Below are positions 11,280-22,200 of a stretch of DNA of 64,000 bases, one piece after another. A program made the translations under genes and the position numbers. Under the pieces are notes generated by a model that was given only the letters and a program-made list of their open reading frames with translations, ran no database searches and was not told the DNA's origin. This DNA is from Ligula intestinalis (taxonomy: Eukaryota; Platyhelminthes; Cestoda; Diphyllobothriidea; Diphyllobothriidae): positions 17,009,586 through 17,073,585 of the forward strand of contig JAYGXS010000004.1 in the NCBI GenBank assembly GCA_036362985.1, read 5' to 3'. The stretch's first letter is position 1. The number at the start of each line of letters is the position of its first letter.

Positions 11280-11735
11280 TTAAATTTTTTGCTTATTGTT
11301 GACTGAAACGCGAAGAATGGAAGCTGATTCGCATAGCGAATGACCAGACAACCCTTTATCCGGCAGTATCAGAACTACGTCTGCAATTTCGATTTTCAGA
11401 CTTTTGATACCATTCCTAGGCCCAAAGTTGGTGGAGCAGGGTGTGGACAAAACCAAACCATTTGCATTAATCAGTGGTCCTTGCGTGTAAACGTTAAAGT
11501 GGGTTATAGATAATTTCCATTTTGTGCTCCCTACGACCGAATGCGAGTTTCGATTGCACCCAGACTCCAAACAGACCCTTGTTTGCACATTCATTTTTCG
11601 AATACTCCCAGTTATTCGTTACTGGAAACGTCCTACTTCGTCGCAATTCGTTCGCTTCCATCTCAAATAGGTAATTTCAACTGCTGCCATCGTTTTTGTA
11701 ACCAAAGTCTTTGTGATGGCGAGAAAGACGCATGT
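11280..11735 (-). repeat. Dispersed repeat family R1, copy B
   Basis: Minus-strand counterpart of 2816-3235. Its reading frame (104 codons) is longer than that of copy A and includes NVYTQGPLINANGLVLST, CSTNFGPRNGIKS and VVLILPDKGLSGHS. Both copies align past the end of copy A's frame (…GLxGHS..ES), so the frame is probably ancestral. I cannot name the family. Confidence 0.65.
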
Positions 11736-12815
11736 GTGGTAAGGAGCCTTCCCGCATCTGGCATGGTCAGAAAAATGTTGGAGACGTGGACCGCAGTCTG
11801 AATTTCATTGAAACTCCACGTGTACTGACAGCTGCTGGAGTCGCGTACTATCAACACAAACTGGTGTGTGGTGGCGTTGATTTGGACAATAGGATAAATG
11901 TGAATGTCAAGTATCAATGATCGTCTGAGTGTTATTCATTTTTGGGGAGAAAATTTTCGAAGGATGGTCGTATGTACGGTAACCGAACTCGGCATATGAA
12001 GGGGGAAACAATGCCACCAGACGTAAGAGCGCAAGTCGGCAGGGTACGTTGGGGATCATGTTGACTGATCATGACTTATTCGGGCGGTCTAGTAAAATCC
12101 ATGATGAGTAAAACGATGGCTGAAATGCATTGACTAAATTACCCATTTATAAATTAATAAGGTTTATTTATAATTAAATACAATTTTTCACAACGACCTG
12201 AGGAAGTATGCTTGATTCGCGATACAAACCTAATTTGTCAGTATAAAGAGCTGGACAATTTTGTCTGCCCTGCAATGACAACAGTTAAGCCACCGCTCTT
12301 GCGTAACCTGCAGGCCAATTACCTCCCAAGAAATATATTTATCGAAAGCGTGGCGACTAACCAACTATTTGAGTCGAATAAGGTTTTAATGGGTGTTATT
12401 ATGAAATAAGGTCATGCGTGTTTCATTTATGCATTGCTCGGAGGGCAGCTAGTTTGATTAACAATGCATTAACAATGTATTTTTTTTAGTTTTATTGCCC
12501 AAAAGTTAGGTTATTCGTAAGTTCACATGTGGAGTTGATAAATGACAATTATATATTCAAATTCAGTTATGAACGCACAATTGTTTGTATATTCGGAGGC
12601 AGCAGCTTTTATTAGCCTACCATGTGCCTGCTGATGGAACTGGAACCCGCCGATGGTCATGGCGTTCCTAAAATGTCAATCATTACTTCACGGCTCTGGA
12701 TTTCTTCAGTTTGATTTTTGTACAATTACCAAGTCTTGCAAAATCAGACCACGTTATAAGGTTTTTTCCACTTTTGTGAAGCCCCAACGTTTTTCTTGCT
12801 ACAAATAACATATCG
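11736..12815. other. No gene recognised
   Basis: No coding exon or RNA gene visible. AT-rich, with short T-runs (12480). ORFs at 11732-11920 and 12212-12409 are unsupported. Confidence 0.4.
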
Positions 12816-13010
12816 GCTGGCTCGCCGACCCATCACAACCGACAAAGCAGGGAACCTGTAGATTAGAGGTAGTGTCTTGAGCACAATGACCGAAGGTGCC
12901 AGGTTCAAAACTCGGGGGTGCCAACCCTCGAGATTGGGTATGACTGGCTAATGACGGCTAATAAACCAGAAATGGCCATTCCGGTCTCCCTTTGCTTTGT
13001 CGGATCCACT
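12815..13010 (+). mobile_element. tRNA-like SINE carrying a hammerhead motif
   Basis: The 5' part resembles pol III internal promoters: tagattagagg (A-box-like, about 12861) and ggttcaaaactc (B-box-like, about 12902). A hammerhead motif follows at 12942-12986. Pol III SINEs with hammerheads are known from schistosomes (Sm-alpha family), so this architecture fits flatworms. Ends are not defined and no target duplication was found. A related but more decayed stretch is at 17325-17420. Confidence 0.55.
12942..12986 (+). ncRNA. Type I hammerhead ribozyme motif, core mutated
   Basis: Stem I GACTGG (12942-12947) pairs over six positions with CCGGTC (12981-12986). The core reads CTAATGA instead of CTGATGA (G5 changed to A). 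Stem II GG(C)-TAATAA-(A)CC and GAA follow, then a two-pair stem III AT-GGCC-AT and U as cleavage base. The very short stem III is typical of retroelement hammerheads. The G5 change should abolish cleavage. Confidence 0.6.
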
Positions 13011-13905
13011 TCCTCACATGAAAACGCAGCATCGTCAAAAAGGTGGGCTTACGTGAAGGACTCCCTGCGATAGATATGTTCACAAAAGTGTGCTCGTCTG
13101 AGTGACACAGGCGGTGTGGCTGCCAATTTATTCTTTCTCTGGGGTCACTAAGTTTGCCTTTAGCCGAGCAGAATACAATGAGTGATCGTGAATACGCTAT
13201 AGGTTGGTCGACTAAAATGTTAGATGGTTCTCAAACGACTGGGGGAGGACTATTCTGTTCCCGAATTACCGATCAGCCGTAATTATCCCGCAATAATGCA
13301 TTTTTCTACTTGTGAAAGTTCCCTTTACTGAGCCCTAATCGACCTCTTGTGGGTTATTTATATGAGACGTAGCCAAGAGATAGTTTGCTTGCATTATTGC
13401 GCAGTTTGCATTTGCTGAGCTTGTGCACATCTCCAAATATGATTTATTACAAACTGCTGGCTTCTTGGTGGCAAAAGCAACTTGATTATTTATTATTTAT
13501 TATTTCGTACGTTGCGCTTAAGGATGTAATCCTGGTGCATCCTTGTGACATAGCAGGCCTAACCTTCCGCTTCCTCTCTTTTGGCACTAAGCGTGTTCCA
13601 AATTTAAAGCCTGTGTCTATAAATAGCAGGTGGTCTTAAACTTCTGGTATATAATATCTGTTTGCCCTGTTCCTAGTTCCTAACCGAATCAGGCTTCGCA
13701 AACAATTTATTGGTATAGTGAGAGTAAGCCAGTTTTTGCAGTTTGCTTTGTCATGCCATACGGTAGCGGGCTTCTAGTCTGTGCTCTCATCAGAGCTGCC
13801 AAAATGCGGATTGGAATTGGCAGAAACAAATACTTTCAAGAATATGTGGGACTGTTAATGTATGAAAATAACTACTATTAATAGTAGTGAAAATTCGATT
13901 TACAG
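13011..13905. other. No gene recognised
   Basis: No exon, RNA gene or repeat I can support. A short palindromic run actactattaatagtagt occurs at about 13870. Confidence 0.4.
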
Positions 13906-13908
13906 GTC

Positions 13909-14104
13909 AGTAGGAGAAAGGGCGTTCACCGAGGAAGGTTTATTCAATACCTGACATTTCAGGTAGTTGGCTCGTCTACACATCTGTAGCGAGTCTAGGA
14001 GCCAGATTATTCAATCTCTGTGGATAGGTACACGAAAAAACTACCCCTTTACGTCAGATAACAAATAAATCTCTCCCGGTGAACGCCTCTTCTCCTTCTA
14101 ACTA
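13909..14104. mobile_element. PLE-end palindrome, about 195 bp
   Basis: Left part aggagaaagggcgttcaccg, gaaggtttattcaatacctgac is mirrored by the right part ending ggtgaacgcctcttctcctt, with the motif tttatt...ctgac(a/g)ttt in both. These are the PLE-end signatures seen elsewhere (tttattTgcctgacgtttc). No coding sequence lies between the arms. Confidence 0.65.
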
Positions 14105-16580
14105 CCATTCTCTGTGCAGTCTTATCAGTATCAGTATCAGTATATTGAGGGATATGTAGGAAAAATTCCTTTTAGTGCCCTATTTGTACATATGTGCGGT
14201 GGTTGCAGAAATTCGTTTCTCAGACTGTTGATGAGGCCAGTTGCCCTGCGTCATAGGATGACAATAGGAGCAGACAGTGAAAAAAATCCTCAGGGATTTT
14301 TCGGAGAAAAACTGTCGCTCTTGTGGGGGTAATGCGTGGGATTTAGGAGAAAAAAAGGGGTTCCAACGGGGGGCATTGCAAAGGTTCCCAGGATCATCAC
14401 CGTGTAGACCGTATGATTTTTTACCACTCGTGTTTGGTGCCTCTTAAGATATCATTTAAGACACGTTATCGAATTTGCAAGGGGCTAACCATGGAATTAT
14501 TTTCGAAACCTACTTAAAATTACCCTGATTCTTATTTCTAGCATACTACTACTGTCTCCCACATATACGCACATTATCACACTGAAGCATCAATTTTAGA
14601 AATGGTACATTTTTTCCTGCTCGATCTGGTAGACTGTCGTCAGTTTTACGTTTATGACAGATTAAGTAACTGCTCTCAGAGTACGGTATGACTTTACATT
14701 AACCTGATGTGTACCATGACATATGTGAAATATTGCTTTCGCGTGGGCATTTACTTCCTGGCAATGTCGACTGGATTACGGCTGCAATTTTTTCCAATTC
14801 ATTTGTTTTAAGGGCACTGGGTGTGTCATCTGCACAGGGTGGCCATAACTTACGCTACCCTACTGTTGAAACTACAACTTCCAATCACTGCACTGTGGCC
14901 TCGACAAGAAAGACCGCACTTGTGTTTGGTCCCACAGGGCTTCTCATGGGTCGTTAGTATAATTCGTGGGCTGTTTAATTGCTAGCTTCCAAATAGAAAT
15001 CTAACAGTCAAAATGAAACAGTCGCAAGAGTATACTTGGCAGATGTCTGGATGAATTGTTCCAGATAGAATTTTATAATTCTACTGGTATCGACCTGAAC
15101 GACACCATTGCTTCAATCACGAAATAGGATAGCTCGTAAATTATGCATAAATTCTATAAATTTAGCCTGTGTTTTACAGTTCTTTGCACTTATGTGTATT
15201 TGGAGGAATTTTATTTATTCACTTTTTAGATGTGTGCAACGTTTTTAGTCGAAAGAGCAAGTCATCTTAGCGTACTCCGAGGGCATTGTAGATTTTAAAT
15301 TTAGTCAACGAAGTTTGCTTCAAACGCTTTGCTATATCTCCTAATACCCGTTTTTATAGCGTGAAATTAGTATTCGGATAATACATAATTTGTTTTGGCG
15401 TGGTCCCGGTTAAAATGCGTTCATTACATGAAAATTAGTCACAAATTCCTTTTAGATCGCACGCATGCTGCTGGCGTCGACCTATTCCAAAAGAGTACTC
15501 GAAAATTACGATTCAAGTGAGTCATGCAAGTATCGACACATTGAAAGGGACACCATGTACGAAATAAACAAGGATAATCGGAAGAGATAACAGTCAATCA
15601 TAACAACAGGATTACCTACCACAGTCAAAACCTGGCACAGAAACTGAATAAGTATCGACCTTTAGCAGGACTAAATGGGTTCCTAATTTGCTTATTTAGT
15701 ACATGCTAAAGACCACCTGAGGAATGGGCGTCGACAGTTTTCTTTTTCCAAGAAACCTTTCTGAATTTAGTGCCCATTTCTTGGGACTACAATCTCCATG
15801 ATAAACCATCCTACTTCCATTTCGGCACGAGTTGTTGTAACTCATTTTGCCCTCCACCTGAAAAAAAATACCATACCTCTGTGTCCACTCTTCACACACA
15901 CCAATAGTCTGTGTTGGTGTCTCTCCTGTCACGTCAAGCGCTCTAGTATGAAAATCTCACCTTAAAAAGCTTCCATTTGGTCTGACAGCGGGTTGGTGTC
16001 AGCCACTATAACCTGTGCAATGCTGTTCTTTTCCGAACAGCCTCATTTTCGCAAACATCTTTATGCATACATGCGCATACTGAACGATAGACAGCTGAGA
16101 AAAATCGAGGACACAATTAGCGCACAAACGCTACGACTGCAACTCAGAACCTGCGTGCTTCAAGAACAGGGCTACTTTTTTTTAAAAAATACGTGTTGCT
16201 TAAGAAAACTATGTGCGAGTTGTAATGAATACTACTGTGGTCACAATAAGAAATCTGGCTCCAGCTGTATCCAAAACCACTATTTAGCAGACAGGAGGTA
16301 ATGTCGCCTACACTAGATTCCCTGGACACACGCTTTCGCCATGTTCGGGGTCCCTCAAAATCGAACTCCACGTTTCATCACAGCTGACTGAGGTTCATCT
16401 ATAAGAGTTGAGACAGATTTCTTGGTTTGATCACAATAGACGGTGATATTACAGGGACAGGGAATTCAGTATACAACGAATCTTCCATCTACGTAGTCAA
16501 ATCTGTCCCTAGGGTGTATAAGATCGGTACACAGGGTAATTACAGATATCTGGAGCGGTTCTGCAGCCTACCTTCTCCAA
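14105..16580. other. No gene recognised
   Basis: No host exon or RNA gene visible. A tatcag-type microsatellite of about four units lies at 14125-14147. ORFs at 15696-15932 (minus) and 15993-16301 (plus) have no recognisable family or splice context. Confidence 0.4.
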
Positions 16581-16589
16581 ACGCGAGAC

Positions 16590-16995
16590 GCCACAGAAGT
16601 AATATCGCCGGGACAATCTTGGCCGCCCAGTCGCTCGACCCAGCACGATGGCCGATGTCCGCATGCGAGGCGTAACATTTGCCCTCGGGCGGATGGGGCG
16701 CACGCACGCACCCCAGAATGGTCGGGCCAATCAGCATTCTGAAGCTGGCTCATAGAATGCTCGCTCTGGGCCCTCTTAACAATTCCGCACTTCGGGTTAC
16801 GCCGCTCCAGCGGAAAGATGTGTTCTCAGAATTCGAACTGCCTCCTGCTTATTCTCTGTTCCTCTGTACCGAATTAACTAGCTCTACTATTCTGGCCTCC
16901 ACCGACTTCTCTCCTAAGAAACCATGGTCTAAAGATCGCAGTTGCTAGGGTTTAAATCCCTTAATCCCCTGCGATATATCCATGCTAATTGTATC
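16590..16995 (+). repeat. Dispersed repeat family R2, copy A
   Basis: GC-richer block whose 3' half resembles 46890-47120: ttcgaactgcctcctgctta versus ttcgaattcctcctgcctat, then tctggcctcc versus tctagcctcc, and ccctgcgatatat versus ccctgcgatacat. Both copies have the same orientation and end near that last motif. Type of element unknown; no reading frame survives. Confidence 0.5.
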
Positions 16996-19109
16996 TGGCG
17001 TTTACCAGCTGTTTCGTAGCTAGCGCAGTTAAAGTATTCACGCATGAATGTGCTCGCCAAGCGGTTGCCTTTGGCTCTTGAGTGGCCATAGCCTCAAACA
17101 AAACGTTCCTCATTTATGATGCTCCATGCATTGATGTGGGAAAGTAGCTCACTGCTTTGGTAGCAGTATAGAAAGATTCGTTTCATTGCGCCCTGGGACT
17201 CGTGTAAGAGCCTGCGCAGGCAGTCGTTTTAAGTTTAATAATGATTCGTTACCAATACACAGGAGAAAATTGGACTGGAATGGCCATTTCTGGACTACGA
17301 AACGCACAAAAGGTAATTTATCAAGGGTTCAGTTTGAATTCCCACTTCCGGGATTGGGGGAGAACTAGCTGATGACGGTTAATGTGTTAAAACTGTTTCG
17401 TCCTGACTGCCAGCTTTCGTCACCGGTATAATCTACTCAATCACACATAGGTGCACGGGAATACATATCAGGGGCATAGATTTCCTGTGTTTTTTTTGAG
17501 GGGAGTTAGTTCCACGGTTGGTCACCTGATGCCAAAGCACTTTAGACTCTGACGTTCGCCGCATCTAGACTTTTGATGTAATCTGACGTGAAAATGTTTC
17601 TGTATCTTCAACATTTGGTAGTACGTAGGCGCTGTCTCTCAGGCTCCCTTAGCCCCTTATTTCGCTAATAAAAGCTTTAATAATTCAGTAATTAGCTCTG
17701 CACATCCCATGTGTCGTGGATGAGCGGACCTTTGCTTCTTCTTCTTGAGCGGGACAGTCTTGCAAATTCCATCACGAGGAGCACGTGAGTAGGTTGGATT
17801 CGCGAAAAAGCGCCATGCATCACCTCACTTCAAGGTACATTAAAACAAGACAGTTCTGCAGATAATTTCTTTGCTAGATAGTCAGGAAAAGACAGTAAAG
17901 CATGTCGTCATTTCATCGCTGGCTTTTTTGATGCTTATAGTCTTGAGTGTCTCCGCAACCCGCAACCTATCAGCATATCTTGGGATGTAGCTTTTTGAGA
18001 AATGATTAGATGCCTGTAGTTTGGTTACGACAGTCCCCAGTCACAGGTATGTTTGGCAATTTTTGTCGGTTGTCTTTCTTCAGCTCTACTGAATATTATA
18101 AGCGAACGGTTCGTCGGTTGGAGAATACCTGGCTGCCCAAGCGTTAAAGCGTTAAGGTATATAAAATTCATTTTCTCCCAAGTAACCTTTCCATAAGATA
18201 AATGTGCCAATAATATCTACCTGAATTTTAAAGCTGTATATACATTTTTCAAGCACTTACTAGATGGTTTTCCAGAAGGGTCCTGTGCGCCTGTAACAGT
18301 GGGTGTAAAAGTATTGCCAATATAAGAAATTTTTCCAGTATTAATAATAATAATGAGAAATAAATAAAACCAATAAAAATAACATTCAATTTTCTTATTT
18401 TCACGAGAAATTCGAACGGGGTTACGTTCAATAAGTAAAACGTTAAACCTCAGTAATTGGGCAAACTTGGCGAAAGCCATGAGGAAGATAAACGATTGGT
18501 CATTGCTTTTCGTCACTGAACAGTCTTAAGCATTTTCCGAATTTAACCACCCTAGATTTTAATTCGGCTCTTCTCTACCTCAAAAGTTAAAATGCATTTA
18601 ATCTACCACTAGCGCAGACCACCAAGCGTACGGCGGATTCTGGTCGGAACTACTTTAGACCACATTTACTTTACTCAATTTGTCTTGGTCACAGGAGAAA
18701 GCTCGATAGTTATAAGTTGCTGTAGTTAGGCGTTTGATTTAAAATATATTTCTGATCATTAACTGTCTGCGGTCCTAACATCAGAAGCCTAGTTTGCAAT
18801 CAGAGCATGCTAACCAAATATAGATCCTTTATTCTTCTCCGGTTTTGTCGGCAAGACGTCGCAGTAAGTAGTTTTTCATCACCACATAAGTGATTTCGCT
18901 TATCCAAGGCCCAGAGTTCTAGCGAGCATGAAAATGTTCGGTCCTGTTCATCAAGCGGGGTACATCAGTGCCATTCACTTTCCTGCGGCATACAAGCACT
19001 TTTCTCTGACCCTTAACTATATTATTTTACCGATTTTCTATTAGGAAAGTATAATGGAAAGAGCAAACAAGCTTCTATAACTTTTAAGAGTACGACTTCG
19101 ATCACTTAC
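16996..19109. other. CADPS intron or downstream sequence with one decayed SINE-like copy
   Basis: Contains a decayed hammerhead/SINE-like stretch at 17325-17420 (CTGATGA at 17369-17375, but the downstream GAA is AAA and stem I is lost) and the candidate micro-exon at 18261-18290. Nothing else is recognisable. Confidence 0.45.
18261..18290 (-). CDS. Candidate 30-nt CADPS micro-exon
   Basis: A pyrimidine-rich acceptor (cccactgttacag) is followed by exactly 30 nt and a strong donor, CTA|gtaagt. After exon K (phase 1) it would add Cys-Ala-Gln-Asp-Pro-Ser-Gly-Lys-Pro-Ser and keep phase 1, so inclusion or skipping preserves the frame. CAPS proteins have an alternatively spliced, variable segment at about this point (from memory). 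The splice-site pair is what I see; its use is inference. It could equally be a chance pair. Confidence 0.35.
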
Positions 19110-19233
19110 ACTCAATCGAAGCGTATTCTGACAGCCTGGAGTAGTTGACAAATGCAGCTTGCTGGAGGCAATTCTTAATAACCGTTCTGACTTCTTCTGA
19201 TGACGCAGGAGCTCCATTGTCCTTCATGAGAAC
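19110..19233 (-). CDS. CADPS: CADPS exon K (start of MUN-like region)
   Basis: This 124-nt exon encodes [40 protein letters not shown] and a final Glu, plus one base. It matches the CAPS family string around VLMKD...SRLSEYAKIE. The acceptor is tatgtttcag|GTT and the donor is GAGT|gtaagt. No later CADPS exon is convincingly visible in 1-19 kb. The rest of the MUN region, several hundred residues, is presumed to lie left of the window. Confidence 0.93.
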
Positions 19234-22200
19234 CTGAAACATAAATGAGTCTACATAAGTCTCATTAATAATTCAGCTGAAAGTGCTTTCGCGAGAAATA
19301 AGCACTTAAAACGCCCTTACATTTCAATAGATTTGGGATATTATACGTCCAAAAAAGAGCATATATGGCATGGTCAGGTGTGCATACATTTACATAATAT
19401 TCTTTCATAGAACTGACGGAGAAAAAGAAAAAACTTGCTGTTCTTGTTTTCCTTGTTTAAGTGACGCCTTTTCCCCATTCAGTAAACAGGAAGATCTATA
19501 ACTCCTTGTCCACGCTGTGCCATGTAATCGGAAATGATCACTCAAATTTAGTTTCCTGTGCTAAAGTTATAACCGGACGCCTTGAAGTGTAGCCAGCTTG
19601 GCTGCCAACACCTTTTCTCCGATGAATCTTTCCACCGAAGCAAATCAGATGGCACTCCATATGCCAATGGACAAGTAAGGGCTTCAATGTGGTGGATCCC
19701 TGACTTAACCTCGTTTAACAATCTATTATAGGGATCGCCACGGAAAAAAAACCCAGAGTGCTGTAATAAAGGGCCGGTGATAATAGGGGCAATACGAGTG
19801 GCGAAATACAAGGGCGCAGGAGAACCAATAAAATAAATTTATAAAACCTAGTCAGAAAAAATAGATAGCATTATTTTAATTACTACGGGTAACACGTCTA
19901 CTTCAAAAGATTTGACAGGATTAATTTTAGAGGCCCCAAAATCCTGTCGACTTATAAAAAAAGTTACCTTTAAATGTTCGGTAACCTGACTTTAAATTTT
20001 TCGTTAAATTTCACCAATAGGAGGACGAATTTTCATTTTCATTAAAGTCCACCTACATAAGGTAGAATTTCCCTCAATTAGCATTAATATGGTGTGCAAC
20101 AGAAGTTTATGCTGATCGAAATTTTTTCTATTTGAGTTTATAAAAACAAAGATCATCTTGTTTAATTTGATATTTTTGATCTCTTCCGCCACAATTACGC
20201 ATTATTTTGCGCTCACTAGCCAAGAATTGGATGTCTGACCACAAAATACGTTAAGCATTCGTGCAGAGGGATACATTGCTAGAGGGACCCTACAAATCAG
20301 TTTCGCCAAAGCTTTGCCGAAAACGTATTAATGCTATGAATCCCCGTTTTGAACTTATTAGCCGATTACAGCCGGATGTGTTCTGTTCCCAAGCCTATGC
20401 GTCCAGGGGCTCGAGTATGCCTTGTAGTTCGAACAAACTAAAGTGAAGCAGTTGTTGATTTTTGTTGATCGTCAGCATTTACACTACGTTGTGTTCTACC
20501 CATCTGAACATGGATGCCCACCTTTCATCATACAGGCTTATCCTTGTTAACTGCTATTCTTTAGATGAGCGCTGAACAGTTAGTCATATCCTAGGGCCAG
20601 ATGTTGGCTCATTGTCCTAGGAGTTTATAAGAAGGCAACTTTCAGTTTTTATCTCCTAAACTAAATACTGTATCATGTTTCACACTCACATGCAACACGA
20701 TAACTTATTATAAGGTCTAGTGTGAACTAATTAAAATGACGCATTCGCCGCAGTTGAACTATTCTACTATCAAGGGCGTTTGAAATTCCCGCCGTAAACT
20801 CAACCAACAGTCAGATCTAAGCTATGCACTGCAGGAGGGTTTGTTATGACCAAAAGCCAATGTTCAGCTAACAGAGCATAACGAAAATGATAAACAACGT
20901 AGCAAAAATATTGCATATGGCAAGTCTCTAGAGACTATCGTGACATGCATAATTACCTCAGCTTAACTTTGCTTTTCAGCATACAGAACCCTACTGCGAT
21001 ATTTAATTGCCCATTTGGCTGGTTTGGTAAATAAATCGGAATCAGGCATGTAAGCATGTCGGATCCGTAACCGTGAGCAGATTTCCATCATAATTTTATA
21101 GCCGTCCAGAGTCACTGCATTCGTGGGCAAAGGGCAGAGTTATAATGTGGAGATTGTATCTGACTACCGAAACTGCACCTAGTGGGTTTTTCTCAATGCG
21201 TTTACATTTAAAGGTCGCCAACATATCGCCCATACCCGTTGAACTTGCACGCTACCTGAGTTTCGTGGTTTTTATCCCTGCAAACGCCTACGCGTCATTA
21301 TGCATGTGGTCGAAATCCTCTCAAGCATGACTTTAAGCTCTCAGATGGCAACCTGGCTTGTCAGCGACGACTTCTACTTGAGACAAAAACTTAAAATAAA
21401 TCAATTTTTACTATTACCCGTTATTCTTATCTCGGCCTTCTGGCAGTACTTGAACTAGGTTTATGACACTTAACGTAGAACCACCATTTGACAAATTAAA
21501 TAACCGTTTACTTTAAAGGCCTTTAAGGTATGACACAAAATCTACCTACCCTGATTATCGTAGGGTACATGTTTTAATCAAATATGTGCATATTTATTGA
21601 ACGGTGTTCACAGTTAGTGTCATGAGTGGAGGATATTGGTGGTCACTACTGTGGAGTATCTAGAACTGCAAGCTAACTACCATTTTAGCCTTAATTGTGC
21701 AACAGCAGTAAGGGCAGTTTGCAAAAGTTTTCCTCAGCGGAAAGACGATTACGTTTTTGCTACTCGAAAAGACGGAATAGGTTCGTAAGTTCCCCTTAAA
21801 TGGATGGCAGAATGCCGTACGCACCAGTAGCAACACATGTGAAATCAACTTTAGTGGCTGCTGCCTTGAAGCGTGCACCAATATCAGAAGAAGAAAGAGC
21901 TTTCATCGGGTGACGTTTAGTTGATATCTGACGTTTCGGATAGGTGTTTCGTCTATTCATTTTGAGCGTTGTACACGCCCGCCACACCGACGGATAGAAA
22001 CTTAATGCAGCACGCTAGCCGCCAAAGGGGGCGAGATGAAGACCCTCCGGGAGCTTTTGAGAGTTAACAGCTATCCATCAGCGTTCAGTGAATGTAATTT
22101 AATGTTAGCGAAAAAGTGGACTGAAGGGCGTTGCCCGGAGAAGTAGTGGCGGAGCATCCCGTACACGAAAGCGGTCTCCAAAACCTTGGCTAGGTCCCTC

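Noticed and set aside
14125..14147. CRISPR-like or regulatory array of tatcag units
   Set aside because: About four short units without spacers: a simple microsatellite, and the genome is eukaryotic.
1..19109. Further C-terminal CADPS exons (MUN region with its Trp-Trp motif)
   Set aside because: No minus-strand match to the expected conserved strings was found, so they are presumed to lie outside the window.
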